Assembly: GCF_900163665.1 (NCBI RefSeq) | Contig: NZ_FUIA01000025.1 | Coordinates: 62,001-126,000 of the forward strand | DNA length: 64,000 nucleotides | Reading direction: 5' to 3' | From: Frigoribacterium sp. JB110 | GTDB taxonomy: Bacteria; Actinomycetota; Actinomycetes; Actinomycetales; Microbacteriaceae | Shown: positions 35,940 to 45,096 of the stretch, piece by piece | Position numbering within the stretch: position 1 is the stretch's first letter | Layout of the letters: each line of letters opens with the position of its first letter | Made by a program: the position numbers and the translations under genes | Notes under the pieces: generated by a model | Seen by the model: only the letters and a program-made list of their open reading frames with translations | What the model was told of the DNA's origin: nothing | Database searches by the model: none

Positions 35940-37169
35940 ATGGTTCAGCGACAGTTCCCCAATCCCCGAGAGGTGATGGAGTTCCTGAAGATCAAGCTGC
36001 CGGAGTTCGGCAGGGACGCCAGGCTCAAGAAGGCGTTCTCGATCTACGACCTGCGCGACATCGCCCAGCGTCGCACCCCGGCAGCAGCCTTCGACTACAC
36101 CGACGGCGCCGCCGACCAGGAGCTGTCGATCCAGCGCGCGAGGCAGGCGTTCGAGGACATCGAGTTCCATCCGGACATCCTCACCCCTGCGCCGAACGTC
36201 GACACCTCCACCGAGATCCTCGGCGGCACGTCGGCGCTGCCGTTCGGCATCGCGCCGACCGGATTCACCCGGCTGATGCAGACCGAGGGCGAGACGGCGG
36301 GCGCAGGTGCGGCGGGGGCAGCGGGCATCCCGTTCACGCTGTCGACGCTCGGCACCACCTCGATCGAGAGCGTCAAGCAGGCGAACCCGAACGGGCGCAA
36401 CTGGTTCCAGCTGTATGTCATGCGCGAGCGCGAGATCTCGTACGGACTCGTCGAGCGCGCGGCGAAAGCCGGCTTCGATACGCTGCAGTTCACCGTCGAC
36501 ACCCCGGTCGCCGGCAACCGGATGCGCGACGGGCGCAACGGCTTCTCCATCCCGCCGCAGCTCTCACTGGGCACGATCGCGAACGCGATTCCGCGGCCGT
36601 GGTGGTGGATCGACTTCCTCACCACGCCGAAGCTCGAGTTCGCGTCGCTGTCGTCGACGGGCGGCACGGTCGGCGACTTGCTCAACGCCGCGATGGACCC
36701 GACCATCAGCTACGACGACCTCGACGTGATCCGGAAGATGTGGCCGGGGAAGATCGTGGTCAAGGGCGTGCAGAACGTGCCGGATGCGGTGAAGCTGATC
36801 GACAGGGGAGTCGACGGCATCATCCTGTCGAACCACGGCGGGCGCCAGCTCGACCGCGCGCCGATCCCGTTCCGGCTGCTGCCGGAGGTGGTGCGCGAGG
36901 TCGGCAAGGACGCCACGGTGATGGTCGACACCGGCATCATGAACGGCCAGGACATCGTCGCCGCGATGGCGCTCGGCGCGAAGTTCACGCTGATCGGCCG
37001 CGCCTACCTGTACGGCCTGATGGCCGGCGGCCGCGAGGGCGTCGACCGCACGATCGAGATCCTGAGCACCGAGATCCGCCGCACCATGGCGCTGCTGGGC
37101 GTGTCGTCCCTCGAGGAGCTGGAGCCTCGCCACGTCACCCAGCTCACGCGCCTGACGCCTGTGGGGTGA
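35940..37169 (+). CDS. lldD: FMN-dependent L-lactate dehydrogenase
   Basis: The 409-residue enzyme of the alpha-hydroxy-acid oxidase family oxidises L-lactate to pyruvate. The FMN and substrate motifs are visible: the Y-T-D-G-A-A-D-x-E segment, [16 protein letters not shown], and the catalytic His299 in [10 protein letters not shown] long central loop (about 195-255) resembles that of membrane-associated LldD enzymes rather than soluble oxidases. Related glycolate or mandelate enzymes cannot be fully excluded, but the lldR context favours lactate. The ATG at 35940 follows GAGAGGA. Confidence 0.92.
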   Translation: MVQRQFPNPREVMEFLKIKLPEFGRDARLKKAFSIYDLRDIAQRRTPAAAFDYTDGAADQELSIQRARQAFEDIEFHPDILTPAPNVDTSTEILGGTSALPFGIAPTGFTRLMQTEGETAGAGAAGAAGIPFTLSTLGTTSIESVKQANPNGRNWFQLYVMREREISYGLVERAAKAGFDTLQFTVDTPVAGNRMRDGRNGFSIPPQLSLGTIANAIPRPWWWIDFLTTPKLEFASLSSTGGTVGDLLNAAMDPTISYDDLDVIRKMWPGKIVVKGVQNVPDAVKLIDRGVDGIILSNHGGRQLDRAPIPFRLLPEVVREVGKDATVMVDTGIMNGQDIVAAMALGAKFTLIGRAYLYGLMAGGREGVDRTIEILSTEIRRTMALLGVSSLEELEPRHVTQLTRLTPVG

Positions 37170-37213
37170 GCCGCCGGCGGCGGGGCGCAGCGCCCCGCGC
37201 GCGAGCGTACCGT

Positions 37214-37267
37214 TTGTGACCGAGCGGACCACTTGCATCCGGATCTAAGTGGGCCACTCGATCACAA
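37214..37267. repeat. long imperfect palindrome between lldD and the HAD gene
   Basis: The arm at 37214-37234 (beginning TTGTGACCGAG) and the arm at 37247-37267 (ending CTCGATCACAA) form a 21-position stem with three mismatches and a 12-base loop. A GC-rich hairpin GCGGGGCG-CAG-CGCCCCGC (37181-37199) lies just before it. Between convergent genes these may act as terminators or belong to a dispersed palindromic family. Confidence 0.55.
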
Positions 37268-37296
37268 GGGGTACTTTCGCGGGGTGACCGGCGGGA

Positions 37297-38070
37297 TCAG
37301 CCGCGCGCCGGCAGCTCCTCGAGCAGCGCGTCGAGGTGGTCGGCGGTGTCCTCCCAGCCGGTGACGGCGACGCAGGCGACCTCGCCCATGTCGAGCACGG
37401 GGCGGTCGTTGCCGTCGGGGTCGAGGCGGTCGCCGTAGAAGAGCATGTCGCCCAGGGCGATGCCGGTCTGCTCCGACAGGCGGCGCATGCCGTACGCCTT
37501 GTCGATGCCCTTGCGCGTGATGTCCACGGAGGTCGATCCTCCCGAGCGCACCTCGAGCTCGGGCACCCTGGCCGCGACGGCCTGCCGCAGGGCGTTCTTC
37601 TTCGCGCCGTCCGGATCCCACTCGCGCTTGGCGTCGACCGGTGCGCTCTGGCCCAGGGCCGAGAAGGTGATCTGCGAACCGCGGTCCTCGATCTTCTCGC
37701 CCCAGCTGAGCTCCTCCCACAGCCCGAGCGCGCGGGCTTCCTGCTCGAGGGCGTCGATCGCCGCAGCCTTCTCCTCGGCCTCGAGACCGTGCGCGTAGAC
37801 CGGCATGAACGTCGTGCCGTCGAAACGGTCGTACCGCGTGCCGCAGGTCGGCAGCAGGTGCACGTGCGACAGCGCATCCGGTGCGTCCGGCAGCAGGTCG
37901 ACGACCTGCGCGCGGAACTGCTCGATCTGCCCGCCCGAGATGATCGCCACCTCGACGCGCTCAGCGAGCCGGATGAGCAGGTCGCCGATGCGCGGATCGA
38001 TCGGGCTCTTCGACGGTGCGAGCGTGTCATCGAGGTCGAAGGCGACGACGAGCGGGGAATTCTGCGGCAT
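37297..38070 (-). CDS. HAD-IIB family hydrolase (phosphomannomutase-like fold)
   Basis: The 257-residue protein has the HAD catalytic D-L-D-D-T-L (about residues 11-16), motif II S-G-G near 45, a conserved lysine near I-T-R-K-G-I-D-K-A-Y-G, and the last acidic motif G-D-R-L-D-P-D-G-N-D. The cap and core resemble the eukaryotic-type phosphomannomutase branch of HAD-IIB, seen in the E-D-R-G-S-Q-I-T-F-S-A-L-G-Q and K-R-E-W-D-P-D segments. Whether it is a mutase or phosphatase is not clear. TAGGAT lies exactly 6 bases before the start at 38070. Confidence 0.85.
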   Translation of the reverse strand: MPQNSPLVVAFDLDDTLAPSKSPIDPRIGDLLIRLAERVEVAIISGGQIEQFRAQVVDLLPDAPDALSHVHLLPTCGTRYDRFDGTTFMPVYAHGLEAEEKAAAIDALEQEARALGLWEELSWGEKIEDRGSQITFSALGQSAPVDAKREWDPDGAKKNALRQAVAARVPELEVRSGGSTSVDITRKGIDKAYGMRRLSEQTGIALGDMLFYGDRLDPDGNDRPVLDMGEVACVAVTGWEDTADHLDALLEELPARG

Positions 38071-38076
38071 CCGTCG

Positions 38077-38082
38077 ATCCTA
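38077..38082 (-). promoter_or_regulatory. candidate -10 hexamer of the HAD gene
   Basis: On the minus strand TAGGAT lies exactly 6 bases before the ATG at 38070, predicting a leaderless transcript. Confidence 0.45.
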
Positions 38083-38090
38083 TTCGAGCG

Positions 38091-38129
38091 CGGATGAGCG
38101 ATCCGGGATGAGCGATCCCGGATGAGCGG
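38091..38129. repeat. short tandem repeat upstream of the HAD gene
   Basis: GGATGAGCG occurs three times at 14-base spacing; the first two copies are followed by ATCC. The repeat lies in the 217-base gap between the divergent HAD and pabA genes. No function is evident. Confidence 0.5.
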
Positions 38130-38287
38130 GAACAAGGCGTGCACGCCGACGACGGGGCGAGTGCCGAGGGCACAACGCCACCTCGGCACATCCGGACCGG
38201 CCGTGCCGGGCCGCCGCTGCGGCATCCGGCCCTTCCGATCAGCGGGAGCGGAACCGGCCGCGCTGCGGTGTGCGCGAGAATGTGAGG

Positions 38288-38881
38288 ATGACCCGATCGC
38301 CCGAGCCGCCTCGTGTGCTGCTCGTCGACCACTACGACTCGTACACGGGCAACATCGCGCAGATCCTCTGGGTGCTCACCGGAACCGAGCCGCGCCTGGT
38401 GCAGAGCGACCTGGTCGATGCCGCGGAGATCGCTGCGGCCACGCACATCGTGCTCGGGCCGGGGCCGGGCTCGCCCCATCGTGCAGCCGACGTCGGGCAC
38501 ACCCTCGACGTGCTCGACGCCGCGCGCGTGCCCGTGTTCGGCGTGTGCTTCGGCTTCCAGGCGATGACCGTGGCGCTCGGCGGGCGAGTCGAGAAGGCAC
38601 CGCGGCCCGCGCACGGGCTCGTCGAAGCCGTGACACACGACGGGTCGGCGATGTTCGCCGGCGTCCCCGAGACGTTCGACGCGGTGCGCTACCACTCGCT
38701 CGTCGTCGCTGAGCCTGCGCCGCTTCGCATCACGGCGCGCTCGCGCGACGGCCTGCCGATGGCGGGCGAGACCGAAGACCGGCGCTGGACGGGCGTGCAG
38801 TTCCATCCGGAGTCGATCGGCACCAGGCACGGCGCCCGCATGATCGAGACCTTCCTCGATGAGAGGACGCCGGATGCCTGA
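38288..38881 (+). CDS. pabA: aminodeoxychorismate synthase glutamine amidotransferase subunit
   Basis: The 197-residue class I amidotransferase supplies ammonia to PabB for p-aminobenzoate (folate) synthesis. The catalytic triad is visible: Cys87 in G-V-C-F-G-F, and the His and Glu of F-H-P-E-S near residue 177. The oxyanion segment G-P-G-P-G-S-P is at about 58-64. It could be confused with TrpG, but the adjacent partner has the PabB-type active site. The last 8 bases overlap the pabB start. GAGAAT stands 6 bases before the ATG. Confidence 0.9.
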   Translation: MTRSPEPPRVLLVDHYDSYTGNIAQILWVLTGTEPRLVQSDLVDAAEIAAATHIVLGPGPGSPHRAADVGHTLDVLDAARVPVFGVCFGFQAMTVALGGRVEKAPRPAHGLVEAVTHDGSAMFAGVPETFDAVRYHSLVVAEPAPLRITARSRDGLPMAGETEDRRWTGVQFHPESIGTRHGARMIETFLDERTPDA

Positions 38882-40349
38882 GCAGGTCTGGCGCGCGCTG
38901 ACGCGTCGCACCCGCGCGCACATCAGCGAGCCCGCCGCGCTGTTCGCGGCACTGTACGGCGACTGCTCGACCGCGGTATGGCTCGACAGCGCCCGCCGCG
39001 CATACGGCATGGGCCGCTGGTCGATCATGGGGGCGCCGGAGACGACGCACGACCACGCGCTCGAGGCGACGCCCCGCGGCATCCGGATCGACGGGCGCGA
39101 GACGGGCGATGCCGACGTGTGGGGCGCGCTCGCCGCGAGGATCGAAGAGCACCCGGTCGACACGATCGACGACCTGCCGTTCGCGGGTGGCTACATCGGT
39201 TACGTCGGGTACGACGCGAAGACGCTCGGCGCGCGGCCGGCACCTGACGAGCCGGCCGCGCAGCTCGTGCATCTCAGCCGATTCGTCGTGCTCGACCATG
39301 ACACCGACGAGCTGATCGTGGTGGCAGTCGGGCCGGATGAGGACGCTCCGGATGCCGAGACATGGCTCGATGAGACGCTGGCCGTCGCCTGCGGTGCACG
39401 GGGGAGCGGGTGCCGTGCAGGTGTCGTGGTCGACGGGGCGTTGAGCGCTTCCCGTGATGGTGCGCCGGACGCAGGTGGTGTCGTCGGCGCAGCCGGGAGC
39501 GGTACTGGTGCTGCGCGCGCGTCGGTGACCCGGGAGCAGTACCTGTCCGATCTCGGCGAGGTGAGCACCTGGCTGTATGCGGGCGACTCGTACGAGGCGT
39601 GCTACACCTACAACCTGCGGTTCGGGTTCTCCGGCGATGCGTTCGCGGTGTACCGGAAGCTGCGCGAGGCGAATCCTGCGCCGAATGCCGCGTACCTGCG
39701 ACTGCCGGGGCGCGAGGTGCTGTCGTGCTCGCCCGAGCGGTATCTGCGCGTCGATCCGCAGGGGGCGGCCGAGACCAAACCGATCAAGGGCACGGTGCGG
39801 CGCGAAACCGATCCGGATGCCGATGCGCGTGCGGCGAGCGAGTTGGCCGCCGACCCGAAGACGCGCGCCGAGAACCTGATGATCGTCGATCTGCTGCGCA
39901 ACGATCTCGGCCGCATCGCACAGCCGGGCACGGTGGACGTGCCGACCTTCATGATGGTCGAGTCATATGAGACCGTGCACCAGTTGGTGACGACCGTGCG
40001 CGCTCAGCTGCGGCCGCGCAACGCGGCAGGGGTGCGCGCGGCCGAAGCGCTGTTCCCGCCGGGGTCGATGACCGGGGCACCGAAGCGGCGGTCCGTGGAG
40101 CTGCTCGACGAGCTCGAGGCCGAGCCTCGCGGTGTGTACTCCGGGGTGCTCGGTGCGTTCTCGCGATGCGGCGCGGTCGACCTGTCGGTGGTGATCCGCA
40201 CGGCGGTGGTGGCCGACGGCGAGGTCACGATCGGCACGGGCGGCGCGATCACGATCGACAGTCACCCCGAGGCCGAGGCAGAGGAGACGGTCGCCAAAGC
40301 CGACGCGCTGCTTCGCGCCTTCGGCGTGGAGCACCCCTTCGTGAGGTGA
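38874..40349 (+). CDS. pabB: aminodeoxychorismate synthase component I
   Basis: The 491-residue chorismate-utilising enzyme makes 4-amino-4-deoxychorismate. The key motif is P-I-K-G-T (Lys305). This lysine marks PabB, whereas anthranilate synthases have alanine there. Downstream, E-N-L-M-I-V-D-L-L-R-N-D, F-P-P-G-S-M-T-G-A-P-K and G-T-G-G-A-I-T characterise the chorismate-binding domain (about 215-485). A low-complexity Gly/Ala/Ser insert of about 45 residues (about 172-217) separates the two halves. The ATG at 38874 overlaps pabA. The aminodeoxychorismate lyase gene is not adjacent. Confidence 0.92.
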   Translation: MPEQVWRALTRRTRAHISEPAALFAALYGDCSTAVWLDSARRAYGMGRWSIMGAPETTHDHALEATPRGIRIDGRETGDADVWGALAARIEEHPVDTIDDLPFAGGYIGYVGYDAKTLGARPAPDEPAAQLVHLSRFVVLDHDTDELIVVAVGPDEDAPDAETWLDETLAVACGARGSGCRAGVVVDGALSASRDGAPDAGGVVGAAGSGTGAARASVTREQYLSDLGEVSTWLYAGDSYEACYTYNLRFGFSGDAFAVYRKLREANPAPNAAYLRLPGREVLSCSPERYLRVDPQGAAETKPIKGTVRRETDPDADARAASELAADPKTRAENLMIVDLLRNDLGRIAQPGTVDVPTFMMVESYETVHQLVTTVRAQLRPRNAAGVRAAEALFPPGSMTGAPKRRSVELLDELEAEPRGVYSGVLGAFSRCGAVDLSVVIRTAVVADGEVTIGTGGAITIDSHPEAEAEETVAKADALLRAFGVEHPFVR

Positions 40350-40358
40350 CCCACCGGT

Positions 40359-40412
40359 CGCCCCGCCTGGGTTCCTACCGGCGGTGCCGGTCTCGGGTCG
40401 GGTGGCGGGGCG
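40359..40412. terminator. possible terminator after pabB
   Basis: CGCCCCGCC (40359-40367) pairs with GGCGGGGCG (40404-40412), and an inner stem ACCGGC-GGT-GCCGGT (40377-40391) lies in the loop. It starts 10 bases after the pabB stop and lacks a T-tract. Confidence 0.35.
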
Positions 40413-40532
40413 CCGGTTCCCATGTGCGAGGTTGCGCTACCGCGGCGCGCGAGGCACAGTTCGGCACACGGGAGTGCCTGTGGGCACGGCGGAACGGCAG
40501 CAAGCCACACCGGAAGGCCAGCGGCGGTGCGC

Positions 40533-41135
40533 CTAGCGATCCTCCATCGAGCGCCGGATGTCGTCGAGGTTGCGGTCGGCCTGCTCGAGCAGAGCGGCGG
40601 TGAGTGCGAAGCGCCGGTTGATCTCCGGATCCGGTGAGGCGGATTGCGGCTTGTATCGGAAGTCGTGCTCGACCTCGGCCCAGACATGCTCGAGCATGGT
40701 GCGGATCTGGATCTCGACCGGGAGCCCGGCCGCGAACGCGTCGAACGGCTCTGCACCGCGCGTGTGGCCCACGAACTGCACACTGCGGTAGCCGAAGCTC
40801 TCGTCGCCGAGCAGGTTTCCCTTGTCGATGTACGACTCTTCGACGACCTCGAACACGCGTCTGGTCATCCGCTCCACCCGGGTCAGGTCGCTGCGGAAGA
40901 ACGCCATGATGCGCAGACCCACCATGTCGTGCACGGGTTTGGCCGGGTCGCGGCGCACCTTCGCTTCGAAGGAACCGCGCTTCTTCACGCGGGCTTCGAC
41001 GCGGAAGTCGAACACGCCCCACTGCTTCAGCTGCTGGGGAATCTCCAGCTCCATGGCGTCGCGCAGCGCACGATACTCCAGCAGGGAGCGGTCGAAGCCT
41101 CGCAGGGCGTCCTTCACCAGCTCCTCTTCATCCAT
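40533..41135 (-). CDS. small alarmone synthetase (RelA/SpoT-domain GTP pyrophosphokinase)
   Basis: The 200-residue protein consists of a single RelA/SpoT synthetase domain, which transfers pyrophosphate from ATP to GDP/GTP to give (p)ppGpp. Typical features are the R-V-K-K-R-G-S-F-E-A-K segment, D-M-V-G-L-R-I-M, G-Y-R-S-V-Q-F-V and E-I-Q-I-R-T-M-L-E-H-V-W-A-E-V-E-H-D. No hydrolase, TGS or ACT domain is present, so it is synthesis-only. The frame is open to 41192, but I chose 41135 because TACGCT stands 7 bases before that ATG and the longer leader is unusually basic. Confidence 0.88.
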   Translation of the reverse strand: MDEEELVKDALRGFDRSLLEYRALRDAMELEIPQQLKQWGVFDFRVEARVKKRGSFEAKVRRDPAKPVHDMVGLRIMAFFRSDLTRVERMTRRVFEVVEESYIDKGNLLGDESFGYRSVQFVGHTRGAEPFDAFAAGLPVEIQIRTMLEHVWAEVEHDFRYKPQSASPDPEINRRFALTAALLEQADRNLDDIRRSMEDR

Positions 41136-41142
41136 GTGATCC

Positions 41143-41148
41143 AGCGTA
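41143..41148 (-). promoter_or_regulatory. candidate -10 hexamer of the alarmone synthetase gene
   Basis: On the minus strand TACGCT lies 7 bases before the ATG at 41135. This near-leaderless spacing supports the shorter start. Confidence 0.38.
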
Positions 41149-41243
41149 TGCGCAGCCACAGACATCCGGTTCGCGAAGCGCCTGCGCGCCATGGTTCCGG
41201 TGCGGGAAGTCGCCTGCCGGAACGGCCTCCCGCCCCAGAGGGC

Positions 41244-42782
41244 TCAGGAGAACAGCTTCAGCGCATTGACGAACGTCAGCAGGATGCCGATGGTGAGCGG
41301 GACTCCCACGATCAGCCACGCGAGCCACGAGGGGAAGTGCACGTCGCCGGCGACCTTGACGTGGTGCCCGCTGCCGTCCTTGCTCTCGGTCGAAGCGGCC
41401 GACGGCACCCTCGACGGATCGACGTGGTGCCTGCTGTTCACGCTGCGGATCAGCACGTTGCCGACGAGGCCGACCACGAGGATGCCGACCATCGTCAGCA
41501 GCGCGGGCTGGTACGCGGCGGCGTGCAGCGTCCCCGGCTCGCCCTGTGTGTCGAGAACGCCGTTGATGATCAGCGGCCCGGCGATTCCGGCGGCCGACCA
41601 TGCCGTCAGCAGTCGGCCGTGGATCGCACCGACCTGATAGGTGCCGAACAGATCGCGCAGATAGGCGGGCGCCGTGGCGAACCCGCCGCCGTAGAACGAG
41701 ATCAGGATGCCGGTGACGATGATGAACAGCCAGACCGCAGAACCACCGGTGAACGCCAGCAGCAGGAACAGCACGATGCCGACTGCGAGGAAGAGGTAGT
41801 AGACGTTCTTGCGGCCGATGTAGTCGGAGACCGACGACCAGCCGAAGCGTCCGGCCATGTTGCACAGGCTGAGCACGCCGACGAAGCCGGCTGCCGCGGT
41901 GGCGCCGACGGCCATCGGGCTGTCGCGGAAGAAGTCCTGGATCATCGGCGCGGCCTGTTCGAGGATTCCGATTCCCGCCGTCACGTTACAGAACAGCGCG
42001 ATCCACAGCAGCCAGAACTGCGGCGTCCTGATCGCCTGGTTGGCGGAGACGTTCGCGTCGGTCACGATCGCACTGGTCTTCACCGCGGCCGGATCGAAGC
42101 CCTTCGGCGTCCATCCGGGAGCAGGGACGCGCACGATCCAGGCGCCGAACAGCATCACCACGAGGTAGACCACGCCGAGCGTGAGGAACAGCTTCATCAC
42201 GGCGTCGCCGGTGGCGACACCGCTGTTGGTGGCGAAGCCGGAGTCGTACACACCGAGCAGCCACGACGACAACGGGCTGGCGATCATCGCACCGCCGCCG
42301 AACCCCATGATGGCCATGCCCGTGGCGAGCCCCGGACGGTCGGGGAACCACTTGATCAGCGTCGACACCGGCGAGATGTACCCGATTCCCAGACCTATGC
42401 CGCCGATGACGCCGTATCCGAGATAGACGAGCCAGAGCTGGCCTGTGCCGATGCCCAGCGCGCCGACGAAGAACCCGACGGCCCAGCACAGCGCGGCGGC
42501 GATCATGGCGCGGCGGGGGCCGTACTTGTCCACCGAGGTGCCGAAGATGGCCGCGGACAGCCCGAGCATGACGATCGCGATCGAGAAGATGATGCCGACG
42601 GCGGTGAGACTGGCGTCGAAGTGCTCCACGAGCGACGCCTTGTACACGCTCGTCGCATACGCCTGGCCGATGCAGAGATGCACGGCGAGCGCCGCGGGGG
42701 GTATCAGCCAGCGATTGAACCCCGGCTTGGCGGTGATGGCCTGCAGAGCGGCCGAGCGCCCCGCGATAGTCGTCGTCGACAT
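41244..42782 (-). CDS. OFA-family major facilitator transporter
   Basis: The 512-residue membrane protein belongs to the oxalate/formate-antiporter-like (OFA) MFS family. It has 12 or more membrane helices, the family-typical start with W-L-I-P-P-A-A-L-A-V-H-L-C-I-G-Q, the D-K-Y-G-P-R-R loop between helices 2 and 3, and a long hydrophilic C-terminus (about 455-490). The substrate is likely a small monocarboxylate or dicarboxylate. Lactate is possible given lldD about 4 kb away, but that link is weak. The ATG at 42782 has an AAAGGAG ribosome-binding site. Confidence 0.88.
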   Translation of the reverse strand: MSTTTIAGRSAALQAITAKPGFNRWLIPPAALAVHLCIGQAYATSVYKASLVEHFDASLTAVGIIFSIAIVMLGLSAAIFGTSVDKYGPRRAMIAAALCWAVGFFVGALGIGTGQLWLVYLGYGVIGGIGLGIGYISPVSTLIKWFPDRPGLATGMAIMGFGGGAMIASPLSSWLLGVYDSGFATNSGVATGDAVMKLFLTLGVVYLVVMLFGAWIVRVPAPGWTPKGFDPAAVKTSAIVTDANVSANQAIRTPQFWLLWIALFCNVTAGIGILEQAAPMIQDFFRDSPMAVGATAAAGFVGVLSLCNMAGRFGWSSVSDYIGRKNVYYLFLAVGIVLFLLLAFTGGSAVWLFIIVTGILISFYGGGFATAPAYLRDLFGTYQVGAIHGRLLTAWSAAGIAGPLIINGVLDTQGEPGTLHAAAYQPALLTMVGILVVGLVGNVLIRSVNSRHHVDPSRVPSAASTESKDGSGHHVKVAGDVHFPSWLAWLIVGVPLTIGILLTFVNALKLFS

Positions 42783-42983
42783 GCGACTCCTTTGACGCTG
42801 ATTCATGAACGAACTCGCCGAGTCTAGAAGCAGAGCACCCGGATGAGAGCAGCCACGCGCGGTTCGTCTCATCGATACTGATGTGACAGGGTGCTACGAC
42901 GGGTGGCGAGGGATCCTCGCCAGCCCGGATCGCGTCAGGCTCGAGCCTCGCCGCTCCGCAATGAGGAAGTACGAGGAGAAGAC

Positions 42984-43676
42984 ATGGCTTTGCGATTCGA
43001 AGAGATCGACTGGCAGCAGACGGATCAGGGTGAGATCAGCCTGCGCCGGCGCCACGACCTGGTGACTGACTCAGACGTCTACGAGGTGAAGCTGGGCGAA
43101 GAGTTCCTGATGTCCAGCCTCTTCACCGCGGCGGAGATCGAGCTGTCGCACCTCGCGCTCGCCGAGATCGATCGACCGCGACTTCGCGTCATGGTGGGCG
43201 GGCTGGGCCTCGGATACACGGCGCAGGCAGCGCTCGCAGACCCCAGGGTCGCCGAGGTCACCGTCGTCGAGCTCAACGAACCGGTTCTGGAATGGCACCG
43301 TCGGGGGCTCCTTCCGGACGTCGTCGAACTGGGCAGCGATCCGCGCTGCCAGCTGGTCCAGGACGACTTCTTCCGGCTGGCAGCGGCCGAGCCCGAGCGA
43401 ACATACGATGCCATCCTGCTCGACATCGACCACTCGCCGCACCACGCCCTCAGTCCCACGCACCAGGCGTTCTACACCGCACCGAGCCTCGCCGCGCTGT
43501 CCCGTCATCTCACAGACGACGGCGTCTTCGCGCTGTGGTCGGACGACCGACCCGATCAGGTGTTCGAAGCCGTGCTGAGCGAGGTGTTCTCGACCGTTGC
43601 TGCCCACGTCGTCGAGTTCGCCAACCCGCTCACCGGTGGCGTCTCGAGCAACACCGTCTATGTTGCGCGGCAATAA
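42984..43676 (+). CDS. spermidine-synthase-like methyltransferase-fold protein
   Basis: The 230-residue protein has the Rossmann fold of spermidine synthases and class I methyltransferases. The nucleotide motif is G-G-L-G-L-G (about 72-77), the acidic residue binding the co-substrate is in V-V-E-L-N-E, and D-D-F-F and L-L-D-I-D-H follow. Many actinobacteria have such spermine/spermidine-synthase-like proteins with no proven polyamine activity. No speD or other polyamine gene is adjacent. The ATG at 42984 has AGGAGA upstream. Confidence 0.82.
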   Translation: MALRFEEIDWQQTDQGEISLRRRHDLVTDSDVYEVKLGEEFLMSSLFTAAEIELSHLALAEIDRPRLRVMVGGLGLGYTAQAALADPRVAEVTVVELNEPVLEWHRRGLLPDVVELGSDPRCQLVQDDFFRLAAAEPERTYDAILLDIDHSPHHALSPTHQAFYTAPSLAALSRHLTDDGVFALWSDDRPDQVFEAVLSEVFSTVAAHVVEFANPLTGGVSSNTVYVARQ

Positions 43677-43815
43677 CGCTCGCCGGGCGCACGAACCTGG
43701 CCGAGTTCGAATCTCCCTCCGTCGGGTTCCCGGACGAGAGAAGGAGGCGTGGGAGCTGGGCTCCGTTTTGGCCAGTCGCCCCCGGTAGCTCGGCACCGTT
43801 GGCTCCCGGACAGAC

Positions 43816-43852
43816 GAAAGAGCTCTCGGCACGATGTGCCGAGAGCTCTTTC
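43816..43852. terminator. bidirectional terminator between the methyltransferase-fold gene and tRNA-Pro
   Basis: A perfect 17-bp stem (43816-43832 with 43836-43852) has a GAT loop and ends in CTTTC, with A/T bases on both sides. It serves the convergent + strand gene and minus-strand tRNA. Confidence 0.85.
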
Positions 43853-43858
43853 AATAGT

Positions 43859-43933
<75 letters not shown>

Positions 43934-44169
43934 TTGCTTCCGCGGCGAACGCGGCGCAACCCGACTAGTCTAACCGATCCGAAGCCGTGCTTCGAACCGA
44001 CGCGGGGATCGTGTCCGGCGGCAGCGTTGGCCGGCGTCTCTGCTCCGCCGCTGCCGGCGAATGCTCGGGCGGCCTCGGTGGTGCGGGGCACACCGGCGGG
44101 TAAGGCCGATGGTGAGCACCGGGTCGCGGCTGAATCGAGCACCGGCGCGAGACCGGCCGGGGGAGCGTT

Positions 44170-45093
44170 CTATGCCGGACGCGGGGCCAGCGTGATCAGC
44201 GACGCCTCGGGCCGGCAGGCGAAGCGCACCGGCGCGTAGATCGAATGTCCGAGCCCCGCGCTGACGTTCAGCGGCACGGCGCGGCCGGCGTGCGCCCAGG
44301 TCGACAGACCCCGCGCCTGCTCGGCGGGCAAGTCGCAGTTGGCCACCAGCGCTCCGTAGAACGGCACGCGCACCTGACCGCCGTGGGTGTGTCCGGCGAA
44401 CAGCGCGTCGACGCCGGCATCGACGAAGTCGTCGAGCACGCGCTGATACGGCGCGTGTGTCACACCGAGCGTGAGCGGTGCGGCCGGGAGCTCCGCCAGA
44501 GCGCCTCGGGCGGCAGCGGTGTCGTCGAGGTCGTGATGTGCGTCGTTCGTGCCGACGAACCGGATGGGGGAGCCCGCCGCCTCGATCGTCGTGGCGGTGT
44601 TGTCGAGCGCGGTCCAGCCGACCTCGTCGCTCAGGAACGCGTCGAGCGCTGCCGTGTCGAGCGGGTTCGCGTGCACACGGTGCTTCGACGGGCCCGCGAG
44701 GTACTTGAGCGGGTTGCGCGGCGTGGGCGCCCACAGATCGTTCGACCCGTGCACGAACACCCCCGGCGTGCCGGCGAAGGGCGCGAACGCTTCGCGCACG
44801 GCCTCGAGTCCATCCGGATGCCCCAGGTTGTCTCCGGTGTTGACCACCAGATCGGGGCGCAACCCGGCCAGGCGCGCGATCCACTCACGCCTGCGGCGCT
44901 GCCACGGCGCGAGGTGTGCGTCGGAGACGTGCAGCACCCGGATGGGGCGGCTCCCCGGCTCGAGCACTCGCACGACGTGCGACTTCAGAGTGTAGAGGTG
45001 CCGCTCGATTCCGATGCCCCACACTGCGGCCGCAGCCGCGGTCGTGGCAACGGCCGTGAACGCGGTGAGTGCGGTGCGGCCGGCCCCGCTCAT
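44170..45093 (-). CDS. membrane-anchored metallophosphoesterase
   Basis: The 307-residue protein has an N-terminal hydrophobic anchor (about residues 8-28) and a calcineurin-like phosphoesterase domain. Metal ligands are seen as S-D-A-H (about 57-60), N-T-G-D-N (about 85-89), G-S-N-D, and the final G-H-T-H-G-G. Family members hydrolyse nucleotides or phospholipid-linked phosphates, but the substrate cannot be read. It lies 3 bases after the ponA stop on the same strand and is therefore co-transcribed with it, which hints at cell-envelope metabolism. Confidence 0.9.
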   Translation of the reverse strand: MSGAGRTALTAFTAVATTAAAAAVWGIGIERHLYTLKSHVVRVLEPGSRPIRVLHVSDAHLAPWQRRRREWIARLAGLRPDLVVNTGDNLGHPDGLEAVREAFAPFAGTPGVFVHGSNDLWAPTPRNPLKYLAGPSKHRVHANPLDTAALDAFLSDEVGWTALDNTATTIEAAGSPIRFVGTNDAHHDLDDTAAARGALAELPAAPLTLGVTHAPYQRVLDDFVDAGVDALFAGHTHGGQVRVPFYGALVANCDLPAEQARGLSTWAHAGRAVPLNVSAGLGHSIYAPVRFACRPEASLITLAPRPA

Positions 45094-45096
45094 CGA

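Noticed and set aside
38874..40349. Anthranilate synthase (TrpE) as the identity of the chorismate enzyme
   Set aside because: The active-site motif is P-I-K-G-T with lysine, which marks aminodeoxychorismate synthase. No tryptophan genes are adjacent.
40533..41192. Longer form of the alarmone synthetase starting at 41192
   Set aside because: The extra 19 residues are basic and unlike the family start, and TACGCT 7 bases before 41135 supports the shorter form.
43700..43725. T-arm-like sequence (GAGTTCGAATCTCCC) suggesting a tRNA fragment or att site
   Set aside because: No acceptor or anticodon arms can be built around it, and no integrase or matching copy is present.
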